Assembly (NCBI GenBank): GCA_022478985.1
Contig: JAKSZP010013634.1
Span: 1-64,000 of the forward strand
Origin: Massospora cicadina
Lineage: Eukaryota; Entomophthoromycota; Entomophthoromycetes; Entomophthorales; Entomophthoraceae
Direction of reading: 5' to 3'
Length of the DNA: 64,000 nt
Both the position numbers and the translations under genes were made by a program. How positions within the stretch are numbered: position 1 is the stretch's first letter; every line of letters starts with the position of its first letter. Below, piece by piece: positions 22,800-33,689 of the stretch. The notes under the pieces are model-generated. The model did not search any database. It saw only the letters and a program-made list of their open reading frames with translations, and was not told the DNA's origin.

Positions 22800-23300
22800 A
22801 TAAAATTAGGTGGAATTGGTTGATATTTGCCGAAGAGTTGCACAGGAGGGGGACCACTGATGCAATGGAAAGATAATATAGATATCGCCATTACTTAAAC
22901 ATTTGAACTAAAACATAAAATGAAGCCAACAATTTCAGCATACACTATTTTTATTGAGAACGGCAGAGTCCACTAATGCTAATCTTCCAACTAAAACATA
23001 GAATTCATTATTTGTGATTAATTAAAGACCTCCTTTCTTTTCTCATCTCTCCATTTTTCACTCATATCTCTGGAAACTCTTTGGCCATTCTGCGCAGCTA
23101 CTCAACTTCTCTAATTCTCATTGTTCTCATCTTGTTATTAAGAGTTCAAGACAAATTCCCATACTTGGCTGAGGTCAAATAGCTTAGCGTTGAACCATAT
23201 TGATTGTGATAATATGAAATGTGCTACCTCAACTTTGATGGATAACCAATGATCCACCAAGTAATTTATGCTTACTGTCCATTCATATAAATCTCCCAAC
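22800..23300. other. Probable E2 5' LTR region, unresolved
   Basis: No coding potential. By position it should contain the E2 5' LTR and the junction with the truncated element E4. I could not find a matching second LTR copy in the window. Confidence 0.35.
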
Positions 23301-24213
23301 ACACCCAAAGGTGGAAGATGAAGTTGTTAATGCTGAAATTAACCAGCTACTGCAATACAGTATATTAGTACCATCCAAGAGTCCTTAGGCCTCCCCAGTG
23401 TTAATTCTAATAAGAAGAAGGATGCTTCTTATTGCGTTGTAATAAATTACTGGAAGCTTAACAATTATACCAAAAAGGATTCGTATCCTTTACCATGGAT
23501 CAATAATGTGCCAGTCTAGTTGGGCAGCACACAATACTTTACAGTCATGGATTTAATTTCAGGCTTCTTCCTGATTGATCTACCTAATGAGGAACAGGAA
23601 AAGTACATGATGATAGCTGCACAAGGTCTGTATCAACTCACGCATATGCTGCCAGGGCTGTGCAATGCCATGCTATCTTCAATGGATTATGAACAGAATA
23701 TTTGGCAATTTTAGATCTCCTGAGACCTTGTTTATCTAGTTGATTTCACATTTTTTCTAAAACTTTTAATGAACACATGCAGCACTTGGAAGAGGTAGTC
23801 TACTGGCTTACTAAGGAACCCTTAAAATTAAGTCATGTAAGTGTGACTTCTTTTAGAGAAACTCAAACATCTAGGGTTTGTCATTGACAAGCAAGACCTA
23901 TGGACCCAACTAGGGAAGATAGAAGCCATCAAATGGATGACTCAGCAAAGTAGTAAGCGCTAAATCTAGGTGTTTTTTGGGATGGTCAGCTACTACCTCC
24001 GTTTGTGAAGAATTTCAGTAATTAGGTGAACCTTTATTTCACCTATCCAAGAATGGAGTACATTTTGAGTGGAAGGATGACTGTCAGATGGCCTTTGACA
24101 AGCTAAGGCTTTGCATCAAAACACCAATACTTATGTACCCCAACATTGATAAGCCATTTATTAATTTGTATGGATACATACCTCTCCACCATAGGGACAG
24201 TGTTATATCAGCT
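23300..24213 (+). pseudogene. Gypsy element E4, 5'-truncated RT to start of RNase H
   Basis: Plus-strand Ty3/gypsy relic that begins inside RT. Segments include VVINYWKLNNYTKKDSYPLP (near 23,440), MDLISGFFLIDLPNEEQEKY (near 23,548), a mutated GLCNA block (near 23,658) and VFFGMVSYYL (near 23,975). The open piece 24,088-24,300 holds ILMYPNIDKPF and then TIGTVLYQL-type RNase H residues, and is cut at 24,213 by a B element. The E4 reading resumes at 26,116. The catalytic YLDD box is not preserved. No gag or 5' LTR is left, so this copy was truncated before the later insertions. Confidence 0.8.
24200..24213. repeat. Target duplication of B element copy 1 (left)
   Basis: GTGTTATATCAGCT, repeated exactly at 26,102-26,115. 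Joining the outer flanks restores the E4 RNase H reading IGTVLYQLYSEG...EHPIAY, which parallels E1. Confidence 0.88.
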
Positions 24214-26101
24214 TTCTTTAGCACTAGTGGCGCCCAAACCAAAAGAGGGAGCTGCCACGCATCTTTATTTGCAAATGGGCGAAACAAAAGGATTATTTAA
24301 AACAAAAAAATCCTAATATGGCACCTCAGCTAACAGCCTAGAAAGCCATATCAGAAGGTGAGGAAGCTTTGGGAAACTTTTGTCTGGTGCCCACTTTAGC
24401 TGGTAGACCATGGCGGACAACATTGGGGTAGGAGCATCAGCTACATGAGGCATAAGGAAATATAATTGTGGGTTTCCTTTGTATATGAGGCTAGCGGTAT
24501 CTATTGCCTCAACGTATTGAGCAAGTTATACAGCAAAAGTAATGATAGGTGAAATACAAGTAAACTGACTTGATGCGCTGGCGGGTTTGTGGATAGTTGA
24601 GATCAAAAAGAGAAGTTTTTGCCGCACTGATGCAAGCGCAGCTCACAACAAAAGCAAGCTCCTCATTTTTATATTTTGCATCTTCCTCAAGATTATTGGG
24701 GAAGTTTGGGATAGCAATACCCTCCATGAGGGGTTCCATTGCCCTATGAAGTTGCTTGCGGAGTAGGGTGTTGGCAGGGGAAGCTGCAGCCTCAACTGCC
24801 ATTTTATGTATATAATAAAATTAAAAAAACAGGTTTTGCATGGAAACAGTGAGAGCGCAAAATGAAAGGATTAATAAAAAACTCCTCCAAAGCAAAATCT
24901 GGCTTGACATTAAATGCTGGTCACTATCATCACCCAGTTGAGGCATTTAAATGGATTAAGCAGCTGATGCTAGGCCATCCACCAGAATTGGAGCAGTGGC
25001 AGGAGCTGATTGGTTGTGGACCATCGACCATGGCAGCTCAGTTGAAGCTGTCTCAGCCACTGACTCAGGATTTCATAATCTAGTCAAATTGTTCAAATTT
25101 TTTAAAAAAAAAATTCAATTGGCTGCCACCTTGGAAGTAGCACCAGAATTTGCTAAGGTTGGGGTGGGAGGATTGAGCCCCATTTAAAAAATTGGGCTGA
25201 ACTGGCTGTTGACTCAACGCCAGAGGGAGGAGTGGCAGAAGTGATGGAGGCAGAAACTGTAGGGCACTTGCACTTCGAGTGATCAAGCTCAAAGCATAAG
25301 GGGCAAATGGCGTGGCCATTCTCAATGCATGCCTGAATGGGTGATCAGGGGCAGATCTGATCAATGTGCAAAGGAGAATTATGAGGTGGGTGTGTGATGG
25401 AATGGGCAGATTGTCGCAAAGGTGTGTGGCTCTGCCAAACGATCTGCTCCATTCAGAACCACGAATTGCAACATGGGGTCTGCACTGTAAATGGCTAAAC
25501 CCTCCATGAGCTTGTGGCGGAGGTGTGCGGGGGAATTGCGGGAGGGCAACCCAGTGAACTGGACTACCAAAGTGGCCTCATCCAGGAGCCAGGTTTGAAT
25601 GGTTGGGAGGGGGATTTTTCTTATAAATTAATTGCAGCTTAGCTGCTGCATTTGCATCATCCTCAGAATGGAAACTGAGGTCAAAATACCCCTATAAGGG
25701 GCGAAATAAATGAAGCTGTGGGTTTAAACACCACCAGGTCCATATTGATGTTGGCAGCACTTGCATATGGGAAAAGGTTCCCATATTTGATCTGGAGGCC
25801 AAAATGCAAATTGCTCCTTGGGAGCACCAAAGGGTTCCAGAGCACCGCCTGGGAACTTGTGAGGTGATGGGCCAAGTTCTGAGGGGACATAACACCCAGT
25901 ACCATTAGGGGGCAAGCAGAGCCAGCCCAGGTGCACTTCAGTGGCAGTTAATATATGCCAAATGGCGGTGCACCACTACCCCATGCTGTGGCAGCAGGCG
26001 TCAAGAGTATTGATATTTGTAAGTATTGGCTCAATAGAGAAGCAATTTTTGTATTTTTTAAATTTCAAATTGGCTTTAATTTCAATGTCAAAGCAAAATA
26101 G
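24214..26101 (-). mobile_element. B element copy 1: gag-only non-LTR element with LINE A-like ends
   Basis: 1,888 bp in antisense orientation within E4, with a 14-bp target duplication. Its last 52 bp or so (24,214-24,265), from AATAAA to CTAAAGAA, align base by base with the last 50 bp of LINE A. Its 5' end (near 26,060-26,101) resembles the LINE A 5' end weakly. Coding fragments on the minus strand are 25,905-25,681 (N-terminal block, LHFGLQIKYGNLFPYA), 25,570-25,379 (RRM-like, VVQFTGLPSRNSPAHLRHKL), a CCHC knuckle CPLCFELDHSKCKC (near 25,300-25,260) and 24,802-24,509 (MAVEAAASPANTLLRKQL). There is no endonuclease or RT. Stops and shifts disrupt the frame. Confidence 0.82.
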
Positions 26102-26278
26102 GTGTTATATCAGCTATATTCTGAGGGGTAGAACACCCCATTGCTTATTGCTTTTGGATGCTGGATATATGTGTATGAAATTATATCACTACTTAAAAAA
26201 GAGTGTTTATCAGTAGTTGATGCTTGTAAACAGTTTCAGGCTTACATACATGGCGTACATCCTACTGTGGTGACTGAC
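26102..26278 (+). pseudogene. E4 RNase H segment between B and E5 insertions
   Basis: Reads EHPIAYCF, then a TGA, then NYITT and ECLSVVDACKQFQAYIHGVH with VVTD at the end. This is the middle of the RNase H domain seen whole in E1 (15,265-15,410). E5 is inserted exactly after this VVTD block, at 26,279. The reading resumes at 32,167 past E5. Confidence 0.85.
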
Positions 26279-26753
26279 TGTCAGGATTCCAACCCAAATT
26301 GGAGATTCAAACAAAAACAAAATGGGAATCAAACCCAAGATGTCCAAAATATCTAGGTCATTATTGGGACAATTTCTGATGACATTCCACACCCTATTAT
26401 TGTGGTTCAACCCCAATCTATGAGACAAGCGAAACTCTATTGAACGAAAATGACTATCTACCACTGAATCCCCAATTTGTTATGAATCTAGATCTTAGCG
26501 TGGGTATTTACTGAAAAAACTCTCTCATAACTATTCTTTGACAAAAATAATCTTTACTTTCCTTCTTCTTTTCATCAATTTTCAAGTTAAAATTGATAAA
26601 GTCTATTTTGGAACTGCCTTACCAGATGAAGTATTTGGTAAAAAAACTTCTTGACCAAAAGAAGTAAACATGTATTATTCAACACCTTTCAACTTTGGGT
26701 TCTCTGGCCAAAAATATTAAGGGATACATGATAGCACCCTCACAATCCTACCA
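26279..26753 (+). repeat. E5 5' LTR
   Basis: Starts TGTCAGGATTCC, ends CCTACCA. It aligns with 31,684-32,161 throughout, with many transitions. A primer-site candidate, TGGTGCTCCCTGCC, follows at 26,758. Confidence 0.9.
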
Positions 26754-26775
26754 AAACTGGTGCTCCCTGCCAGGT
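26754..26775 (+). promoter_or_regulatory. E5 primer-binding site
   Basis: TGGTGCTCCCTGCCAGG starts 4 nt after the LTR. It shares TGGTGCTC and CT with the E1 and E3 primer sites. Confidence 0.6.
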
Positions 26776-26939
26776 ACACCCTGAGTTCATGGTGAAATAT
26801 AACAATTAAAAACCAAAATATTAACAATATCAATCCGGCGTCAAATCTCATTTTAGATAAGGAATGCCTTATACTCTTGGTTAATTTCCCTGCTATGATG
26901 CGTTGGATGGAGCAATGAATTCTCACCCTTGAGCAACAC

Positions 26940-27830
26940 TAACTCAAACTTTGAGATGCGCCTACTGAGCTCAAGAGCAAAATTTGGCAGCTATCCCCTC
27001 TTGTTGCCATTAAATTGGCCTTTCATGCCACCCAAGATCATGTAGACTCAATAATTGAGGATATCAAAACCTTATAAAATAAAGTGGGCGCCCTCTATCC
27101 TTACAAAACGTCCAGCAATAACAGTTCCCCTTTAGGTGAAAATTATTCCCCTATGTCAATAAACGTTGTTTAACCATTAACCCCCCAGTGGCATGTTAAA
27201 ACTGTTGTTCAAAGAGAAGTACGTCCCAGATAAAGGAAGTATCTTCTCCTTCCTCTTATGTTATGAAAGTGCTATGAAGGAAGCCACTGACACCCAACGA
27301 CTCAAACATCTTACCAACTGTCTTAGTTGCATAGCTCAAGACATTATGGTACCACATCTAATGCATTTCCAGACTTGGGTTGATGCCAAGGCTGCTATGC
27401 TTCAGGAATTTGGGAGCGGCTTAACTTTATCCAACCGAAAGCAAACTTTCATGGGTATAAGTCTTAAAAGGGAAGAAACTATCACTGAATTCGCTCATCA
27501 TTTTTACCTTGAGGCTCAAATTCTGCTTGCCAGAAAATATCTTACTTTAGATGATGCTATGACTGCTTCATTTTCAGCATTAAAAAATGTGCCTACCTTT
27601 CTATTTTATCTTAAAGTGGTGAATTCTAAATGGACGTCTCTTCTCCATATTAAAGAAGTTATCTTGGAGATTCTAGCTGATCTACTTAAACCCACTGGGC
27701 CCCCTCATTTTAATAATAAACCCTGGGCCAAATTTTAGAAGCCACATTTTCTAAGTCACCTACACCTGCCTTATATTGCACCCATTGTAAGAGAAACAAC
27801 CACACTGTAGACTTTTGCCGTGTCCTTCAA
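26940..27830 (+). pseudogene. gag: E5 gag with intact zinc knuckle
   Basis: The 181-codon frame 27,193-27,738 is a retrotransposon capsid domain. Blocks FLLCYESAMKEATDTQRLKH and QTFMGISLKREETITEFAHH, with HFYLEAQILLARKYLTLDDAM, parallel E1 capsid. After a stop at 27,736 the sequence reads YCTHCKRNNHTVDFC (near 27,776-27,820), a perfect Cx2Cx4Hx4C knuckle. The N-terminal part upstream of 27,193 is broken. Gag is considerably shorter than that of E1, lacking the long coiled-coil region. Confidence 0.8.
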
Positions 27831-28199
27831 ATATAAATTAGCAAAAGATCAGTATTATAGGGCAAGAGGCTTTTATGCTGACGGAAATCAAGTGCCTTGA
27901 GACCCTTATTCTAGCTCTAGATCTATCCCCAGCACTTCAGGTTGTTTTGTGTTAGCTGCCCCTACAGAAGTTGATGTACCCTTTTCTAACCAATGAAATA
28001 AAAACCTCCCACTTTCTTACTTTTATGTTAGTCAGTTACCCCAACAAATTTTGACAGTCAACTATTCTATGGAAAGACAAGCGCTGGCAGACAAAACGTT
28101 CAAACGCATTGAACAGCCCCAAGCTTGGCCATGGCAGAATCCTCCATTTACTTCATTGCAAATCCTTACTGATAGTCTATTAGATGTTAATTCCTAGTT

Positions 28200-28540
28200 C
28201 AGATCCTTGGTAGTTTGAGTCGAGGTAGTTGTACATAAGGTTAAAGTCCTAGCAATAATTGATACTGACTTACTGGTTAACGCTTTTTCCTTCCAACTTA
28301 TCCAAAAGATAAAAATAGCTCCAGACTTGATCCATGAGGCTGAATATGGAACAGCAAGTAGTCAGTCTACTAAGGCTATTGGAGCATATTCTGTCTTACC
28401 CCTTCAATTTGGGAAACTCTTAATTACTGCCCCTGCCTTCTCATTAGAAAACAATACTTATGAGTTGCTTATTGAAGTTCAATTGATGTGGGAGTTCAAC
28501 TGCATCATCAACCATAAGGAAAAGTACTTATCCCTCTAGG
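28200..28540 (+). pseudogene. E5 protease relic
   Basis: Reads VLAIIDTDLLVNAFSFQLI near 28,245-28,300. The catalytic Asp-Ser/Thr-Gly has become Asp-Thr-Asp (G-to-A in the Gly codon). The C-terminal YELLIEVQLMWEF (near 28,460) corresponds to the YEVLIGTDFMRRYG block of E1, with Gly and Asp replaced. The enzyme would be inactive. Confidence 0.75.
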
Positions 28541-29160
28541 GTATCATATTCTGATAATATTTGAACTTTCCATCAAAAGTAAAGGAGGACCTAAAAAACG
28601 GAAATGCCTCCTTGAATACCTGTCATCTATTTGCAAAGTTAAATAACAAGTTTTAGGGGGAAGACTAAGTTACCCCGGAGGCTGTGGATGCTGAAGATGG
28701 GATCCCTCTGTATGCCCCCATCCTATCACAATACCCTCTAGATCACAAGTTACTGTGGATACTGGGATTCAGATTCTCACCCCTCCTAATCACATTTTGG
28801 AGCTTAGGGACACCCAAACCTTTCTATCAAGAAAGCGCTAACCTGTTTGGGGATTTTGAATCCCACCTATGGAAAATTTATGTCTATTTTATTGAAGAAC
28901 TTAACAAATCATACCCTCCAAGTCCTTCAACATACCCCTATTACTTATGTAAAACTATGTCTCATTGAAAATATTGCCGATGTGAGTTGTTTTAGCTCCT
29001 TAAAAGATTTAGGATTTGATCCCCCACCTATCGTAGCTCTGGTTAACAGACAAATTGGGGACAATCTCACCCCTAATGAATGCAAAATCGTTGAAGTCCT
29101 ACTTAAAGATTATGGCGATATTTTTTCCTCAAAACCAAGTAACTACGGAAAAATGTCTGG
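28541..29160 (+). pseudogene. E5 protease-RT linker
   Basis: Two overlapping open pieces (28,684-28,968 and 28,847-29,164) in different frames. The second contains LGFDPPPIVALVNRQIG and VEVLLKDYGDIFSS, equivalent to the LYEKYHEIFA block just before RT in E1. The frame changes several times. Confidence 0.6.
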
Positions 29161-29164
29161 GTAA

Positions 29165-29900
29165 TTCACAAAATTAAGACTGAGGCTCACCCTCCAATTA
29201 AATCCCAGTCATACCAAAAATCCAAATTGAAAGAAGCACAAGTGGCTGTAGAGTTACAGCAACTGCAGGACGCCGGGTTACTCATGCCTTCTAAAAGCTC
29301 ATGGGCCTCCCCACTCTATTGATTTGGAATAAGGATGGTGGCCACTGTGTTGTTATGGATTATCACCTCCTCAATTTGATCACTTAAAAAGACAACTATC
29401 CATTACCACATATAGATGATTCCTTACGCTTGATGTTGGGGTCTCACTGTTTCTCAGCTATAAATTTAACTAGTGGATAATGGCAAGTAGATTTGTCCCC
29501 AGAAAATCATGAAAAATGCGCTCTCATCACAAGTGAAGTACTATTTGAGCCCACTCAAATGCCGCAGGGGTTGTGTAATGCTCCTGCTACCTTCCAATGC
29601 CCCATGGACGGACTACTAGGCGATTTAAAACGCTCCTGAATGCTGGGTTATCTTGATGATATTAATGTATTCTTGAGAACATTTACTAAACACCTAGATT
29701 ACCTTAGACAAGTCCTCCAGCGGTTACAGCAATCATCATTAAAACTAAAGCCATCCAAATTTTCTTTTTAAGAGTGAGATGGATTTTTGGGTCATAAGGT
29801 CAGTTAAGCTGGAATTTCCCCAATGGAAGACAAGTTCTTGGGCATTGCAAAGATGCCCCCCTAAATCTTTATAAGATTTACAAGATTTCTTAGGGATAGT
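29165..29900 (+). pseudogene. E5 reverse transcriptase
   Basis: RT in broken frames: LMPSKSSWASPL (near 29,285), DYHLLNLIT (near 29,358), MPQGLCNAPATFQ (near 29,560) and the intact catalytic YLDDINVFLRTFTKH (near 29,647-29,690), followed by LKPSKFSF. TAA/TAG codons replace Trp/Gln at several places, for example in the LTSG-Y-Q block near 29,470. The catalytic box itself is preserved. Confidence 0.82.
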
Positions 29901-30480
29901 GGGATATTATCGCCAATTCATCCCCCATTTGAAGACACTTCTGAGCCTCTGGTGTATCTATTGAAGAAAGGGATACTCTTCCAGTGGAACGAAGAGCAAC
30001 ATCAGGCCTTTGACCTATTATGCACAGCTCACTCCCATTCACCAATACTTATTCACCCAAACTTTGATAAGCTCTTTCTCCTATTTATCAAAGCTAGTGA
30101 TATCACCATTGGAGCTATACTATTCCAACATGACAAAACTTAGTGGACCATCCTATCGCCTACTATAGCAAGACTTTATCCAAGGCTGAACACAAATTGT
30201 AGCGTTATAGAATGCAAATGCTTGGCGGTCTTACTGGCCATTAAAAAGTTCTGACCTTATTTATATAAAAAGCGTTTCACAATTATTACTGACCATGCTT
30301 CCTTACATTAGCTAAAGCAAATTAAGGACCCTGATGGGAGATTAGCCTGGTGGGCGTTAAAACTTTAAAATTACGATTTTTTCTATTATCCTCTGACCAG
30401 GGCCTATCCACCAAAATTCAGATTGCATATCTTAGCTTCTTATGAAACTTTAACTGACCCTGAAGAGGATTGACTCTATG
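29900..30480 (+). pseudogene. E5 RNase H
   Basis: Begins with the GYYRQFI connection (near 29,910). The open piece 29,952-30,143 reads ILFQWNEEQHQAFDLL and then the domain with GAILFQHDKT. ITDHASLH (near 30,290) follows. Frameshifts and stops are frequent. Confidence 0.7.
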
Positions 30481-30579
30481 ATGTCATAACCCAACTGCAT
30501 TTATGGAAGGATGAATCTCTGACCCTTCAAAAAGAATTAGCGATTAAATCATCAAATCTAAAAGTCAAGAACTGCCAAT

Positions 30580-31670
30580 TATGCAAACTTGTGGCTAAAA
30601 AGTGGGTTCCCTATGTACAACCTTCAACTTGAACTGTCATCATATTGGAGAGACATTGGCAAGTTGTCTATGGAGAAATTTGGAAAACCTACCAGTGGCT
30701 CAAAACTCAATGTTATTGGGAAGGTTTGCTTGTTTCAATCCAGGATGTATCAGATTCCTGCCTGGTATGTAAAAGCCAAGTGGACCTAATCCCCAATCAC
30801 AACATCCAGTGGTCCCACCCTGTGAACCATTTCACACTATTAGCATTGATGCTGTGGGACCTCCCTCGAGCCTCTAATGGTCATTTGTTCCTCCTACTAG
30901 CCATGGACCATCTAATAAATGGATCAAAGCCAAACTTTACCCTCAGCTTCAGTAAAGGCTACAGCCATGTTTTTGTATAATTGAATTATCACCCAACATG
31001 GGTGCCCCAACATCATTCTTTCCAATATTGGGTAAAATTTCTGCTCAACGCTGGTGAAATATTTAGCCAAACTGATGGGAACCACACAGGTATTCTCTAC
31101 CCCTTACCATCCTGTTACCAATGGAATGGTATAGTGGGCTAATGGTAATCTAACTAAAATTCTCTAAAAAGCTATGACTGACCCCCTACGCTGGCCCCAA
31201 TATTTTCCTAGTGCAATCCTGGCCTATAGGATCAGCTATCATCAGATAACTAAGATGCCACCATTCTAAGCGTTGTATGGCAGAAATCCCCATTTTCCTT
31301 CTAAAGTACAAGTTATGCTGGACTAAGCATTCCCCAAAGCCCCTGACATCACTATGTGAAGTATTGCCAATGAAATTATCCACTTCAGGCCCTGGCTTCT
31401 GAAAATCTGTCCGCTACAACTAACATAGAAACAGCTCATTTTATTGATAAGCATGACCTCCTACACACCTTCCAACTGGGTGATCTTGTCCTTTTCTACC
31501 ACCACTGGCTGGAGGTTGTGACACCAAATTGGGTACCAAGTGGTCAGGGCCTTACAGAGTCATATATAGATGGGGCAATGAGCACTCAATTTTAGAGGTA
31601 GCTCAGAGTACTGTGGTAAATTAGATCCATAGTCATTTTATCCATCCGTTTTCCCCTTATTCCAAGATCT
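30580..31670 (+). pseudogene. E5 integrase
   Basis: Fragments in order: RHWQVVYGEIWKTYQWLKTQ and CLVCKSQ from the zinc domain (30,645-30,780), SIDAVGPP (near 30,845, first core Asp), STPYHPVTNGMV (near 31,097; the Glu codon is TAG) and LYGRNPHFPSK (near 31,273). The second core Asp block near 31,020 is mutated. It is inactive. Confidence 0.75.
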
Positions 31671-31683
31671 AGAGAGGGACGAT

Positions 31684-32161
31684 TGTTAGGATTTCAACCC
31701 AAATTTAAAGATTCAAACAAGGTACATAATGGGAATTAAACCCAAGATGGCCAAATAGCTAGGCCCCCATTTGGTTTAATTTTTTATGACATTACATGCC
31801 CTAGTATCGGGGTTCAAACCCAATCTATTAGGCAAGCAAACCCTATTGAACCAAAATGACTACCTACCACTTAATTTCCAATTTTTTATGAGTCTAGATT
31901 CTAGATTGAGGATTTACTGAAAAAAACTATCTCATAATGATGCTTTGAAAAAATTAAACTTTACTTTCTTTCTTCTTTTCATCAATTTTTAAGTTAAAAT
32001 TGATAAAGTCTATTTTGAAATTGCCTTACCAGATGAAGTATCTGGTAAAAAAACTTCTTGACCAAAAGAAGTAAACATGTATTATCCAACGCCCTTCAAC
32101 TTCAGGTTCCCTGGCCAAAATTTATTAAGGGATACATGATAATACCCCCACAATCCCAACA
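31684..32161 (+). repeat. E5 3' LTR
   Basis: Starts TGTTAGGATTTC, ends CCCAACA. It is preceded by a purine-rich AGAGAGGGACGA (31,671-31,682) and followed by the target duplication CTAAC. Confidence 0.9.
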
Positions 32162-33560
32162 CTAACCATGCCTCTCTGAGATAGTAGCAACATCTTAAGG
32201 AACCTAAAGGATGGCTGTCCCACTAAGATCTAAAATTACAAGCTTACAACTTTAAAATACAACACTGGCCCAGTATTAAGCATCAAAATGTTGATAGTCT
32301 CCTGTATGCTACCATAGCCCTAATGAGTGATAAGACTAATTTTTTGATAAAATGGTAACTCAGTAATTTGATAATGAATTTTTAGAGGTTCAAAGTAAGT
32401 TGAAAAAGATAATATATAGTGTTTATTATTAAGGGTATTATACTTTATAAAGTTAGTGACAAGCAATTTGTCATGTTTCCCTGACCCACTGTGTGACCTG
32501 TCTTGATCATCATGGTCCACTTGGTGACAGGGCACATGTAATTTAAGAAAACGCCTAAACAATTAATTCCACAATACAAGTGGGAGTTAATTCCTTCTGA
32601 TATTCATAAGAAGCTCAGTTATTGTAAAGAATTCCAGGTGAAAGCTTTATCAGAAGGTCACTTAATATCAATTAATCATACCCAATTTTGCCTGACACAC
32701 AATATATATTGAAGTTTTGAGCCCCTTGGCCAATACTGGCAGACAATTCAGGTATATAATTGTGGTTATCAATCATCTCACTAAATGGGTGGAGGATAAA
32801 TCAGTTAAGGACCTGGGTGCGGCAACCATCACTAAGTTTTTTTAAAAGAATATAATTTATAGTCATGGGTGCCCCCAGTTTATTTTAACTGATAATGGGA
32901 CTAACTCTACGTCATAAATGATCACTAAACTCAATATGCTGATGGATAAAAGAGGGTTATTGTCTACGCTTATAACCCTGAGACTAACAGTACTGTTGTA
33001 CATGTGAATGGTACTCTGGATATTTTACCTAAGTTGGTTACTGGCAAAGCGTTTAGCTGAAACTCTTTTTGCCTTCCACCAAGCTTGCCTATAGAAAACT
33101 TAGCACTCAGTCATGGGGCAGTCACCATTTGAGTTATTACATGGGAAGCATCTTATTGTACTTCCGCTCTTATACTCATGTGTTAAAGCAGAGAGAATGA
33201 GGTTTAATTGGTATCTTGAGAAGCTTACATGAACTTTAATACTGCTACAAAGCTCTGCCTAGTATAACGCGCTAGATCAGAAAGTCAAGTCTAGAGCATG
33301 CAATAACAAGCACTGCCAGACCTTGCCTACTTTCAGCATAGGGGATTGGTATAGTATAATGACAACCATGATTTTATAAAGGACTAGTAAGTTAAGACAC
33401 TTGAAACGGTCCCTTCAAAATTATATGCAAATACATCTATATATGCTACACTCTAAATGATGCCACTAAAGGGCTACCTTATCAATCAAGTGCATGCTAA
33501 GCTCCTTGAGCTGTACTATTAGCCCTTTGACTTTACAGCCATGGACTTTCAGTAACTTAT
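32162..33560 (+). pseudogene. E4 RNase H end and integrase, distal to E5
   Basis: Resumes E4 directly after E5. KLQAYNFKIQHWPSIKHQN (near 32,238-32,290) finishes RNase H. Then come DIHKKLSYCKEFQ (zinc domain, near 32,600), YIIVVINHLTKWVEDKSV (near 32,755), HGCPQFILTDNGTNSTS (core, near 32,865), YNPETNSTVVHVNGTLD (near 32,972; the catalytic Glu is Val in this reading) and NQVHAKLL (near 33,485). It is heavily shifted and interrupted by stops. Plausible 3' LTR sequence begins after about 33,585 but is not delimited. Confidence 0.8.
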
Positions 33561-33689
33561 CAAACCCCCACCTATCTTTTTCACCTGATGTTTGGTCAAG
33601 TGAGGGTAAGTTTTGATATTGATTTGACCAGCTATCTATTATATACTTTTATTTAATTTATATAACTAATGCTTAAATAAAGGATTTGA

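Larger units (their letters stand above)
18462..22800 (-). mobile_element. Gypsy element E2, main part (gag to RNase H)
   Basis: Minus-strand Ty3/gypsy relic, continuing at 2,003-2,975 beyond E1. From high to low coordinate it shows a degraded primer-binding site (near 22,776-22,795), gag (about 22,750-20,930), protease (20,910-20,660), RT (about 20,030-19,330) and RNase H (about 19,280-18,620). The primer-site region matches that of E3 (+ strand ACCCCTGTAATGAGC against the reverse complement of E3's GCTCACTACAGGGGT). Every domain is broken. I could not delimit its 5' LTR, which should occupy part of 22,800-23,300. Confidence 0.85.
26279..32161 (+). mobile_element. Ty3/gypsy element E5, complete, inserted in E4 RNase H
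   Basis: A 5.9-kb LTR retrotransposon. Its LTRs, 26,279-26,753 (475 bp) and 31,684-32,161 (478 bp), begin TGT(C/T)AGGATT and end CA. The 5-bp target duplications are CTGAC (26,274-26,278) and CTAAC (32,162-32,166), one transition apart. It has gag, a CCHC knuckle, protease, RT, RNase H and integrase in Ty3 order, all degenerate. Base composition differs from E1 (more C-rich sense strand), and gag is shorter, so it is a separate family. It is the outermost, latest layer over E4. Confidence 0.9.
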
